Below, piece after piece: positions 17,788-26,655 of a stretch of 38,262 bases of DNA; position 1 is the stretch's first letter; every line of letters begins with the position of its first letter. A model generated the notes under the pieces. The model made no database searches. It was not told where the DNA came from and saw only the letters and a program-made list of their open reading frames with translations. The translations under genes were made by a program, and so were the position numbers. The stretch is from Parcubacteria group bacterium Gr01-1014_33 (lineage in GTDB: Bacteria; Patescibacteriota; Minisyncoccia; Sungbacterales; HO2-52-23), in contig VMFQ01000007.1 in assembly GCA_007376125.1 (NCBI GenBank), forward strand, positions 1 to 38,262. The letters are read 5' to 3'.

Positions 17788-18006
17788 ATGTATAACTGGT
17801 CAGTGGACGAGAAAAAATTCAAAAAAGAAGACCCGGAGGGATACAAAATCTGGCGGCTTGAGCAGATGATAAATTATGGCAAGCCCGGAGAGAAAATAAG
17901 TGAACGGGCCGTGAGAAAACATTGGAAAGTAATTCGAGATCGCATAGATCCGCATTATCGCAGATTTTTAGAAGTACTCTTATGGCCAAAACGCAAAGTA
18001 TCTTAA
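17788..18006 (+). CDS. Small conserved partner upstream of AbiEii-like nucleotidyltransferase
   Basis: MYNWSVDEKKFKKEDPEGYKIWRLEQMINYG; overlaps next gene. Confidence 0.6.
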   Translation: MYNWSVDEKKFKKEDPEGYKIWRLEQMINYGKPGEKISERAVRKHWKVIRDRIDPHYRRFLEVLLWPKRKVS

Positions 18007-18653
18007 CCCCTTATCAACAAGAGGTTCTTGAGGCGGTGGCGCGTGAGAAGTATTTTACGGAGCGATATTATCTTGCGGGCGGTACGGCGCTCGCTGAATT
18101 TTATTTGAAGCATCGGCTCTCGGAAGACCTTGATTTATTTACCGAAAAGGCGGAAGTAAATTTCCCGATCGTTGCGAGGTTTTTTGAACGCCAGCGAAAG
18201 AATTTCCGAATAACGAAAATTGATACCAAACGAGTGTTCGGACTTTGCAGTTTTTTTATACATTCTTCCGATGGAGAGATATTGAAGGTTGATTTCAACT
18301 ACTATCCGTTTCCGAGGATTGAATCGGGAATGAAATTCGGAAATCTTCAGATTGAAAGCGTATACGATATCGGTGTGGACAAAGTGCATACCGTTGTGTT
18401 GAAACCGCGGGCGCGCGATTATATTGATCTCTATTTCATCGTCCGTGAATACAAATATGACTTTCATAATCTCCTCATGCAGGCAAAAGCGAAATTTGAT
18501 TGGGATATCACGCCGACTGAACTCGGAGCGCGGTTGTTGCAAGCATCCGAAATGAGCGATTATCCTCGAATGCTCAAGGAGATTGACCATCGCGTATGGA
18601 AAAATTTTTTCGTCGCTGAAGCGCGAAAACTTAAAAAAGAAATTTTCAAATAG
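17982..18653 (+). CDS. AbiEii/AbiGii-family nucleotidyltransferase toxin
   Basis: YYLAGGTALAEFYLKHRLSEDLDLFT; KVDFNYYPF; ARDYIDLYFI. Confidence 0.85.
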   Translation: MAKTQSILTPYQQEVLEAVAREKYFTERYYLAGGTALAEFYLKHRLSEDLDLFTEKAEVNFPIVARFFERQRKNFRITKIDTKRVFGLCSFFIHSSDGEILKVDFNYYPFPRIESGMKFGNLQIESVYDIGVDKVHTVVLKPRARDYIDLYFIVREYKYDFHNLLMQAKAKFDWDITPTELGARLLQASEMSDYPRMLKEIDHRVWKNFFVAEARKLKKEIFK

Positions 18654-18828
18654 GTGGACAAGTGAAATACAATTTGTTGTGTATCGGGTAGCGCGCGATG
18701 GGTATAGCATGATACACGTCTAAACAAATTCTATTTTTTGACAATTTACGATTGACGTATAGTTTCTTTCTGCTATTCTTGGGGCAGATCATTAATTAAA
18801 ATTTGTTTAGGAAATAGGAGGGGTCACA

Positions 18829-19551
18829 ATGGAGCTTACGGCACAATGGAAAATCATACCTCGCAAAGGTCTTGTTATAAGTGAAGAGGGTGAAAAAGAA
18901 TACGATACGGGGGCTCAAATAATGCAGGAGATAGTAGATTCGTTGCAGGGTCGGAATTTGTCGGATATTTATAGGAACAAATCTTCTATAGGGGGATCAA
19001 CATCTATGGAAGGTATTCTTTACTCTTCGTGGGGAAGTCTCTATACGGAGAGTTTCCTTGCTGTAATCCTTATTCCTAAGAGAACTTTCACTCATCTTTT
19101 TGTATTCACATGGGCGGAATGCGCTATACTCATCACGCGCGTACTATCAGACATAGAAAAAAGATTTTTTGCGCAATTTCTCTTTATTGATCTTGACTTG
19201 CGCCGCTTAGCGGAATGGGCAAAAGTAAATGGCGCTCTTTCGTCTTTGCGAATAGAAGGAGGACACTGTGCGAGAGAATATCATTATAGTGATAGTTCCC
19301 TTTTGAATATCTCACGCATGTTGCCGGTAAGAAATAAGGAAATCATCATAAACGTGGGTATATGTGAAGAACAGCATGCCACAGGAAAAAGATTTTATTA
19401 TTTCTTTGATGATGGAGTTTTTTCTATAGGGCATAATATTTTTGGATCTGAAAATAAAAAAAATGTCCGTATATGCGAGAAAATAGCACGGGGTGTTTTA
19501 AAGATAACATCAAGTTTCTGGACGATTCGCCCTCCTTTGTCTGAAGAGTAA
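18829..19551 (+). CDS. Uncharacterised protein
   Basis: 240 aa ORF, strong SD (AGGAGG), putative promoter TTGACG-16-TATTCT, own terminator. Confidence 0.75.
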   Translation: MELTAQWKIIPRKGLVISEEGEKEYDTGAQIMQEIVDSLQGRNLSDIYRNKSSIGGSTSMEGILYSSWGSLYTESFLAVILIPKRTFTHLFVFTWAECAILITRVLSDIEKRFFAQFLFIDLDLRRLAEWAKVNGALSSLRIEGGHCAREYHYSDSSLLNISRMLPVRNKEIIINVGICEEQHATGKRFYYFFDDGVFSIGHNIFGSENKKNVRICEKIARGVLKITSSFWTIRPPLSEE

Positions 19552-19553
19552 TA

Positions 19554-19590
19554 ATATCCGGCGCGGTTACCGTTTCCGGATATTTTTTTA
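19554..19590 (+). terminator. Rho-independent terminator
   Basis: ATATCCGG...CCGGATAT then TTTTTT. Confidence 0.8.
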
Positions 19591-19633
19591 AGCCAATATA
19601 AGAAAAATAATTATCACGAAAAATACTCGCGGC

Positions 19634-20333
19634 TTAAAACTCATACTCGGTTCTGTGTCTCCTGCGCGGAAAAAAATCCTTCAGGAAATGGGGTATGAAT
19701 TTGAAGTCATGCCGTCGGGTATTGATGAGAAAGCGATTCGTTCGGAAAATCCGAGGAAACTGGTTTTGATGCTTGCATACGCAAAAGCCGAGGCGCTTCT
19801 TCCCAAGATTCAGGAACCCGCAATCTTAATTACCTCCGATCAAGTGGTTTTGTGCGACGGGAAAATTCACGAGGAGCCGCAAAACGAAAAAGAAGCGCGG
19901 GAATATCTGCAAAACTTAGGTTTGTCTTTGGTGGAAGCCGTAACCGGGGTGGTGGCAACAAATACGTTTGCTAAAAAACAGGTTGAAGCAGTGGACGTAT
20001 GCCGCATAGTTTTTTCCGAAATCCCGGAAGAAGTGATAGAAGAATACATCCAAAGCGGAGAAGCATTTATCCCCACACCTACTTTTCCCGATCTTGTGGT
20101 GTAAATATCTCGCTTCAGAATATTTTTTTGTTTAGAAAGTGCATAGGACATTCAGTTGAATCGAAAAATAAAAAAGGGGAAAAGTAGGTGTGGGGGTTCA
20201 CCCATGCCGGAGGATTTGACATCGCCGATCCTCTTTTTAACCTTATGTAAAAGAGATACACGGGGAGTATGAGAGTATTTTGGGATTGCCAAAAACACTG
20301 ACAGAAAAACTTATCGGAGAAATTGTGAATTAA
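19634..20333 (+). pseudogene. maf: Maf-like nucleotide pyrophosphatase broken by a fold-back insertion plus a frameshift
   Basis: LKLILGSVSPARKKIL..., TSDQVV, EYIQSGEAF [element] FTHAGGFDIADPLFN / shifted VKEIHGEYESILGLPKTLTEKLIGEIVN. Confidence 0.85.
20071..20196. mobile_element. Fold-back element (family 2, CCCCCACACCTACTTTT ends)
   Basis: CCCCACACCTACTTTTCCC...GGGGAAAAGTAGGTGTGGGGG. Confidence 0.8.
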
Positions 20334-20338
20334 ATTTT

Positions 20339-21328
20339 ATGAAAATCCTTATTTTTCCTCAAGACATTCCGCGTTCAAAAAATTGGTTTGGCCATCCCCA
20401 TTTTTTTAAGCCGGAATATCTGGAGAAAATTAAAAAAGCGGCAGGAAAGAACGCGCATATTTTTGTGGCGTTTAGCGATAAAGAAGCGCATATGCATGTG
20501 CCGCATGCGGATATTATCGCAGGCTTTCCAATGACGATTCCGCCTTTGACGGGCGCAAAAAATCTTAAGTGGCTCCATTCGTTTTCTGCGGGGATGGATA
20601 AGATTTTAACACCCGAAACTGCGAAATTGCTAATTCTTATAAGCAATTCTTCCGGAATCCATGCGACTCCGATTGCGGAGCATTTGATCGGATTCATGCT
20701 AATTTTCACCCGCGGATTTTACCAGACGTTTAAAAATCAGCAAAAACGGATTTGGCGAAAAGACGAAACCATTTCCGAGCTTCGCGGAAAGACCGTATGT
20801 ATCGTCGGGTTGGGAGACATCGGGCTTGAGACCGCGCGGCTTGCTCATGCATTTGGCGCACGGGTTTTAGCGGTTACGCGTTCCCAAAAACAAAAACCGC
20901 AGTTTGTGGACGAATTGAAAACCGGCGCGTATCTGGACAAAATGCTTCCCCATGCAGATTTTATCGCGATATGCCTTCCGCATACAAATGAGACGCATCA
21001 TCTTTTCGGCATAAAGAAATTCAAACTCATGAAGTCAAGCGCGGTTATAATGAATATCGGAAGAGGCGGAATAATAAACGAAAAAGATTTGATTCAAGCG
21101 CTTCGCAAAAAAATTGTTGGAGGCGCGGGGCTTGATGTTACGGAAGAAGAACCACTTCCGAAAACAAACCCATTATGGAATATGGAAAATGTCATAATTA
21201 CCCCGCATCATTCCGGTTTATCGGAAAAATACATGGATCGCGCGATTGCCTTATTCTGTGCGAACCTAAAATTGTTTTTGAGAGGGAAGCGACTTCTGAC
21301 GGTAGTGGATAAGGAGAAAGGATATTAA
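20339..21328 (+). CDS. D-2-hydroxyacid dehydrogenase family protein
   Basis: VCIVGLGDIGLETARLAHAFGARVLAVTRS; LPHTNETHHLF; NIGRGGIINEKDLIQAL; GAGLDVTEEEPLP. Confidence 0.93.
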   Translation: MKILIFPQDIPRSKNWFGHPHFFKPEYLEKIKKAAGKNAHIFVAFSDKEAHMHVPHADIIAGFPMTIPPLTGAKNLKWLHSFSAGMDKILTPETAKLLILISNSSGIHATPIAEHLIGFMLIFTRGFYQTFKNQQKRIWRKDETISELRGKTVCIVGLGDIGLETARLAHAFGARVLAVTRSQKQKPQFVDELKTGAYLDKMLPHADFIAICLPHTNETHHLFGIKKFKLMKSSAVIMNIGRGGIINEKDLIQALRKKIVGGAGLDVTEEEPLPKTNPLWNMENVIITPHHSGLSEKYMDRAIALFCANLKLFLRGKRLLTVVDKEKGY

Positions 21329-21342
21329 TTTTGTGCTAAACT

Positions 21343-21375
21343 TCCTACACTTAGTTTAGTAAACTAAGTGTAGGA
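21343..21375. repeat. Palindrome related to 31160-31208
   Basis: TCCTACACTTAGTTTAGTAAACTAAGTGTAGGA. Confidence 0.8.
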
Positions 21376-21390
21376 TAAAGTAAACTCTAT

Positions 21391-21945
21391 ATGGTACGGC
21401 TATTCATTCCAATTCTATTAGGCACTGCCCGCGAGGGGCGGCGCACGGAAAATGCAGCACGGTTTGTTTTTGAACAGGCGAAAAAAGACGGGCGGTTTAA
21501 GACGCGATTTTTGGATGTGCGGGATTTTGTGATGATTCCGAAAACCGATGGCGCGGTGAGCGAGGAGAAAAGCAAAGAATGGAAAGAAATTGTAACTCGC
21601 GCGGACGGGCTGATTATTGTTTCGCCGGAATACAATCACGGCTATCCCGGAGAGTTAAAACTGATGTTAGACCAATTGTATGATGAATATAACCGAAAGC
21701 CAGCGGCAATTTGCGGGACAGGCGCGGGTATGGGAGGCGCGCGAATGGTAGAGGCGCTTCGTATGTCACTTGTGGAATTTCAGATGGTTCCGATTAGAAC
21801 CGCGGTGTACTTCTCAAACATCAAAACTCTTTTTGATGAGAATGGGAAAATAAAGGACGAATCTTACGGCGAGCGCCTCAAAAAACTCTTTGACGAATTG
21901 GTGTGGTATGCGGAGGCGCTAAAAGTTGCAAGAGAAAAGAAATAA
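21391..21945 (+). CDS. NADPH-dependent FMN reductase family protein
   Basis: PILLGTAREGRRTENAARFVFEQ; GLIIVSPEYNHGYPGELKLMLDQLYDEY. Confidence 0.92.
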   Translation: MVRLFIPILLGTAREGRRTENAARFVFEQAKKDGRFKTRFLDVRDFVMIPKTDGAVSEEKSKEWKEIVTRADGLIIVSPEYNHGYPGELKLMLDQLYDEYNRKPAAICGTGAGMGGARMVEALRMSLVEFQMVPIRTAVYFSNIKTLFDENGKIKDESYGERLKKLFDELVWYAEALKVAREKK

Positions 21946-22005
21946 TTTCTTCAAATATATGAACAGCGAAACCCGCCAATGTCAAAATTGCAAAACTGAA
22001 TATAA

Positions 22006-22032
22006 CCATATTGAAGTCTCACTTCAATATGG
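22006..22032. repeat. Palindrome T1 CCATATTGAAGT-CTC-ACTTCAATATGG
   Basis: Perfect 12-bp arms. Confidence 0.85.
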
Positions 22033-22040
22033 TTCATCCT

Positions 22041-23786
22041 ATGAATGAAGAAATCAAAACCTGCCAAAATTGCAAAAACCAGTTCACGGTCGAACCGGAT
22101 GACTTTGCGTTTTACGAAAAAATCAAAGTGCCTCCGCCGACGTTTTGTCCTCAATGTCGCTACCAGCGTCGTCTTACAAATCGCAATGAGTGGAATTTTT
22201 ACCGGCGGCCGTGTTCGCTCTGCGGTAAATCCATTGTCGCGATCTATAACCCCGAGTATCCGGGACCGGTCTACTGCCAGCCGTGCTGGTGGTCTGACGG
22301 GTGGGACCCTTTTGTCTACGGACGGGAGTTTGATTTCTCGCGGCCGTTTTTTGAGCAGTTTCAGGAGCTGCGTCTCCAAGTCCCGCATGTTGCCATGACC
22401 AATACCCAAAGCGTCAACTCCGAATATACCAATCAATCATTGAGCAACAGAAATTCACACATGCTGGTCTCAAGTGAATATTGTGAAAATTGCCTCTACG
22501 GTTACTGGAACAATAAAGCACGGGAGTGCGTTGATTGCTACATGGTAGAGCAGGCAGAATTGCTTTATGAATCTTTGAACTGTACCAATTGCAGCCATTC
22601 AGTGTATTTAGAAGATTGCGTGGACTGCACCGTGAGTTATTTTCTTAAAGATTGCAGGGGATGCGCTTCCTGTTTTGGCTCCTACGGCCTGCGGAATAAA
22701 TCCTATTACTGGCATAATAGGCAGTTGACGAAAGAGGACTATGAAAGACGCGTGCGCGAGTTTGTGTTCAGCCGCGCCAATATTGAAAAAGAAAGAAATG
22801 CGCTTCGGGGTTTGGAAAAGGGATTTCCGCATAAATACTATCGCGGAAAGAACATCGTAAATTCAACCGGCGATTATATTCAGGATATCAAGAATGCTCA
22901 CATGGTTTTTAATTGCCGTGATGTAGAATATCTTCGTTATTGCCAAGATGTCTGGCGCTCAAAAGACAGCATTGACTGCACGGAAGCGTATGCAGAATTG
23001 AGCTATGAGTGCGAAGGAGTGATTGTAAATGGTTCTATCGCCATCACAAAGGGATTTCCGGTATTTAATTCATACTATTCTGAACTCTGTTTCAACAGCC
23101 ACGATCTGTTTGGATGCGTCGGATTGAATAAAACCGAGTACTGCATCCTAAATCGCCGCTACGAGAAAGCGGAATACTTGTCGTTGCGCGAGAAGATCAT
23201 AGCGCACATGAAGCAAACGGGAGAGTGGGGAGAATTTTTCCCGGCGCGCTTGTCTCTTTTTGCGTATAACGAAACCGTGGCGCAGGATTATTTTCCCCTT
23301 ACCAAGGAAGATGCCGTCTCGCGCGGACTTCAATGGCATGATCGCAAAGAACGGGAGTATAAGATAACATTAAAGCCGCACAATATTCCAGAAACCATTC
23401 GGGAGGTTGATGACGGAATTCTTCAAGAAACCATAGGATGTATTTCTCAAGAGAGCGGCGAGACAAAGAATAAATATCCAAATTGCGCGACTGCATTTCG
23501 AATCACTCCGATGGAGCTTGAATTTTACCGGCAAATCAATATTCCAATTCCTCAAAAATGCTCGGTATGCCGGCGGCAGGATAGATTGGAGATGAGAAAT
23601 CCGCGTAGAATGTGGAAGCGCGCGTGTCAATGCGCGGGCACACATTCGGAAAATCGTATTTATCAAAACGCCATTAGGCATTTCCACGGCGCGCAATCTT
23701 GTCCCAACGAATTTGAAACCTCGTACATGCCGGAAAGACCGGAGATTGTGTACTGTGAGCAATGTTACCAAGCCGAAATTGCATGA
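22041..23786 (+). CDS. Large Cys-rich multi-zinc-ribbon protein of unknown function
   Basis: CQNCKNQFTVEPDDFAFYEKIKVPPPTFCPQCRYQRRL; many CxxC pairs; PIPQKCSVCRRQDR; YCEQCYQAEIA. Confidence 0.85.
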   Translation: MNEEIKTCQNCKNQFTVEPDDFAFYEKIKVPPPTFCPQCRYQRRLTNRNEWNFYRRPCSLCGKSIVAIYNPEYPGPVYCQPCWWSDGWDPFVYGREFDFSRPFFEQFQELRLQVPHVAMTNTQSVNSEYTNQSLSNRNSHMLVSSEYCENCLYGYWNNKARECVDCYMVEQAELLYESLNCTNCSHSVYLEDCVDCTVSYFLKDCRGCASCFGSYGLRNKSYYWHNRQLTKEDYERRVREFVFSRANIEKERNALRGLEKGFPHKYYRGKNIVNSTGDYIQDIKNAHMVFNCRDVEYLRYCQDVWRSKDSIDCTEAYAELSYECEGVIVNGSIAITKGFPVFNSYYSELCFNSHDLFGCVGLNKTEYCILNRRYEKAEYLSLREKIIAHMKQTGEWGEFFPARLSLFAYNETVAQDYFPLTKEDAVSRGLQWHDRKEREYKITLKPHNIPETIREVDDGILQETIGCISQESGETKNKYPNCATAFRITPMELEFYRQINIPIPQKCSVCRRQDRLEMRNPRRMWKRACQCAGTHSENRIYQNAIRHFHGAQSCPNEFETSYMPERPEIVYCEQCYQAEIA

Positions 23787-23804
23787 TGCTCTGCTAAACT
23801 ATGG

Positions 23805-23926
23805 ATTACGAAACTTTAATTTCTTTACGAATTTTCATCCCTCTCACTCTCGCTTCTCCTTGGAAAGGGGGAGGCGCAAAACGATTAGCAATCGTTTTGC
23901 GGGCGTGGGATAGAGTATTTCGTAAT
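23805..23926. repeat. Fold-back downstream of zinc-ribbon gene
   Basis: ATTACGAAA...TTTCGTAAT with internal AAAACGATT/AATCGTTTT hairpin. Confidence 0.65.
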
Positions 23927-23932
23927 TCAAAG

Positions 23933-23972
23933 TACTAAAATTTATCCCACGATCGTGGGATAAATTTTAGTA
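23933..23972. repeat. 40-bp perfect palindrome with ACGATCGT core
   Basis: TACTAAAATTTATCCCACGATCGTGGGATAAATTTTAGTA. Confidence 0.92.
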
Positions 23973-24092
23973 GAGGTTATATGATAATGGCAGACGAAGT
24001 CTCGTAGTAACCAAAGGTTCTATCTACTACTGGGGCGAAGAGTGCTATCAAGCGGAAATTATCTGATGTCAAAATTGCAAAACTGAATATGT

Positions 24093-24155
24093 GCATATTG
24101 AAGTCTCACTTCAATATGCTTCACACTTCAATATGCTTCACTTCAATATGCTTCA
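24093..24155. repeat. Palindrome T2 followed by direct repeats of its right half
   Basis: GCATATTGAAGTCTCACTTCAATATGC then further CTTCAATATGCTTCA copies. Confidence 0.85.
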
Positions 24156-24161
24156 AACTCT

Positions 24162-24540
24162 ATGAAGCAATTCACAAAACGGCTTACTCCCGGGCAGGAC
24201 TTAAAAGGGGAAATTGAAAAAATTGTACAAGAGAAAAGCATCAGAGCGGGATGGTCTTAAAAAAGCGACACTCCGCCTTGCTGATGGAAAAAAGGTGCAA
24301 TCATGGAGTAAGCAATTTGAAATAATATCTGGCACGGGAACGGTTTCAAAAAATGGGTGCCATATTCATATTTCTCTTGCGGATGCAAAAGGGCAAGTAA
24401 TCGGCGGACATCTAAAAGAAGGATGCACTATCAACACCACAGCCGAAATTGTGTTGATTATATTCAATAAGGTGGAATATAAGCGGAGGTTTGACAATCA
24501 AACCGGCTATGAAGAGTTAGAGGTGATCTATACACAATAA
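24162..24540 (+). pseudogene. DUF296/PPC-domain protein with a frameshifting deletion
   Basis: MKQFTKRLTPGQDLKGEIEKIVQEKSIRAGWS* in one frame, KKATLRLADGKK...GTGTVSKNGCHIHISLADAKGQVIGGHLKEGC in +1 frame. Confidence 0.75.
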
Positions 24541-24550
24541 CGAGAAATCT

Positions 24551-25036
24551 ATGGCACTAAAGAAAAAAGTTATTTGCCGAGACATAAAGGGAAATAAAAA
24601 ACTTGTTTCTGTTGACAAGCTGTCGTTTCGCATATCGGCGTACGGCGTATTGATGCGGAAAAATAAAGTACTGCTTGGAAACGCGTGGGACGGATACGAT
24701 TGGCCCGGCGGAGCGATTAAAATTGGCGAGACGATTGAAGAAGGATTGAAAAGAGAATTTTGGGAAGAGACGGGATTGAAAGTTGAGATGGGAAAAATCG
24801 TGGCAGTGATGAATGATTTCTTTATTCATCCTTTCACTAAAAAATGTCACCACACAATTCTCTTATTTTATCTTTGCAAAAATTCCAAAGGGGAAGTTTC
24901 TGCGAAGAACTTTGAAAAGGATGAAAAAGAGTATATGAGAAAAGCAAAGTGGGTTGATATAAAAAAGGTCCCGACCCTTAAATTTTATAATCCGGTGGAT
25001 AATAAGGCGATTATTAAAGAGGCGTTAAAGAAGTGA
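24551..25036 (+). CDS. Nudix hydrolase
   Basis: GAIKIGETIEEGLKREFWEETGL Nudix box. Confidence 0.93.
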   Translation: MALKKKVICRDIKGNKKLVSVDKLSFRISAYGVLMRKNKVLLGNAWDGYDWPGGAIKIGETIEEGLKREFWEETGLKVEMGKIVAVMNDFFIHPFTKKCHHTILLFYLCKNSKGEVSAKNFEKDEKEYMRKAKWVDIKKVPTLKFYNPVDNKAIIKEALKK

Positions 25037-25045
25037 TTGAAATTT

Positions 25046-25213
25046 ATGCGCAAACGTCTTAAAAATAAAAGGCATAGTTGTGCGTTATGCAAGCCGCATA
25101 AAACCGGGCACGATTGCCGCTGGAATAATAAGGATTTGGCAGGACTTAAAGCGTTTGAAAAAGAAAAAGGCAATTTTGTGGGCAGAATGTGGTATGGCGG
25201 GGAAACGGTCTGA
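25046..25213 (+). CDS. 55-aa small Cys/His protein (absent from supplied ORF track)
   Basis: MRKRLKNKRHSCALCKPHKTGHDCRWNNKDLAGLKAFEKEKGNFVGRMWYGGETV*. Confidence 0.7.
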   Translation: MRKRLKNKRHSCALCKPHKTGHDCRWNNKDLAGLKAFEKEKGNFVGRMWYGGETV

Positions 25214-25232
25214 TTAAAAAAGTGATGAATAT

Positions 25233-25263
25233 AAGCATATTGAAGTGAGACTTCAATATGCTT
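25233..25263. repeat. Palindrome T3, opposite orientation
   Basis: AAGCATATTGAAGT-GAG-ACTTCAATATGCTT. Confidence 0.85.
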
Positions 25264-25305
25264 CAAGATTGAGGATTAGCCTCGATAAGTCTTAATATAC
25301 ATTAA

Positions 25306-25917
25306 GTGGAAGCACAAAAAGACAACAGAACAGAACTCCTGCGTCAAATCAAAGATGAGGTGGTGGATTTCAAAGAGTCGCCGCTTTATGGCGAGCGTGT
25401 AGCAAACAAAGTGCATCCGGTAATCGGCGAGGGAAATCACTATGCCGAGATTATGTTTGTGGGCGAGGCGCCGGGAAAAACCGAGGCAGAAACCGGACGG
25501 CCGTTTGCAGGACAAGCGGGAAAAGTTTTAGACGAGCTTCTCGCCTCCATCGGCATTCCGCGAAAAGATGTCTACATCACGAATGTCGTAAAAGACCGCC
25601 CGCCAATGAATCGCGATCCTCTGCCGCAAGAAATCGCACTCTACGCTGGGTTTCTTGACAGACAAATTGAGATTATCCAGCCAAAAGTGATTGTGCTTCT
25701 GGGCCGCCACTCCATGAAATACATCATGGAAAAATTCGGACTGGAAGCGCAATTAACTTCCATAAGCCGGATGCATGGGCAAATATTTTTAGCAAACGCT
25801 TCTTATGGAGAGATAAAAATAGTTCCGATGTTCCATCCGGCCGCGGCGCTTTACAATCCCGATCTTAAAGCGGAGATGCAAAAGGATTTTAAGATTTTAA
25901 GAGAGATGGAGAAATAA
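25306..25917 (+). CDS. Uracil-DNA glycosylase, family 4 type
   Basis: IMFVGEAPGKTEAETGRPFAGQAGKVLDELLASIGIPRKDVYITNVVKDRPP; PMFHPAAALYNP. Confidence 0.95.
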   Translation: MEAQKDNRTELLRQIKDEVVDFKESPLYGERVANKVHPVIGEGNHYAEIMFVGEAPGKTEAETGRPFAGQAGKVLDELLASIGIPRKDVYITNVVKDRPPMNRDPLPQEIALYAGFLDRQIEIIQPKVIVLLGRHSMKYIMEKFGLEAQLTSISRMHGQIFLANASYGEIKIVPMFHPAAALYNPDLKAEMQKDFKILREMEK

Positions 25918-25920
25918 TCT

Positions 25921-26586
25921 ATGCGGATTTCGCATTCTATTGATGAATTAGCAAAGAAAATTTGGGATTACCATTTAATGCGCTATGCACTTGAAAAAGC
26001 GGATTGCATTTTAGTATTGGGGAGCAACGATACCCGAGTGGCGGAATGGGGGGCAACATTATTTTTGGACGGATGGGCGCCTCTCCTTGTATTTTCCGGC
26101 ACCGGCGCAGGCCATAAAAATGATTTGTTAGCGACTGGTTGGGACCTGCCGGAGGCAGAAATCTTTGCGGAAATTGCGATTAAGAGGGGAGTCCCGAAAG
26201 ATAAAATTTTAGTTGAAAACTACTCCGAAAATACCGGAGAAAATATTCTCTTTACGAAAGAACTACTCAAGAGCCGCGGGATCAATCTCCAAAAATTTAT
26301 TCTTGTCCAAAAGCCCTATATGGAACGGCGCGCATACGCGACATTTAAAAAGTTGTGGCCGGAAAAAGAAGTCATAATTACTTCGCCGCCGATTTCTTAT
26401 GAGGAGTATCCTGCGGGCGCAATCTCAAAAGAGATACTCGTAAATATTATGGTAGGGGATTTACAGAGGATAAAACTTTACGCAGAGAAAGGATTTCAGA
26501 TTCCGCAGGAGATTCCGGAAGATGTCTGGAAGGCATACGAAAAATTGGTAGAATTGGGGTATATGAAGCACTTGGTAAGGGAATAG
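25921..26586 (+). CDS. YdcF/DUF218-like protein
   Basis: DCILVLGSNDTRVAEWGATLF; LLVFSGTGAG; ENYSENTGENILFTKELL. Confidence 0.85.
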   Translation: MRISHSIDELAKKIWDYHLMRYALEKADCILVLGSNDTRVAEWGATLFLDGWAPLLVFSGTGAGHKNDLLATGWDLPEAEIFAEIAIKRGVPKDKILVENYSENTGENILFTKELLKSRGINLQKFILVQKPYMERRAYATFKKLWPEKEVIITSPPISYEEYPAGAISKEILVNIMVGDLQRIKLYAEKGFQIPQEIPEDVWKAYEKLVELGYMKHLVRE

Positions 26587-26617
26587 GGCTATAGAAAGTC
26601 TGACTTCCATCACGATA

Positions 26618-26646
26618 TTGTTTCCTGAGAGACGGTGTGATATAAA
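26618..26646 (+). promoter_or_regulatory. Promoter TTGTTT-17-TATAAA, 9 nt from ATG
   Basis: Hexamers at 26618-26623 and 26641-26646; ATG 26656. Confidence 0.6.
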
Positions 26647-26655
26647 AAAGATGCC

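Noticed and set aside
24093-24155. CRISPR-like array
   Set aside because: Short, near-contiguous repeats with no unique spacers; better explained as palindrome half-site slippage.
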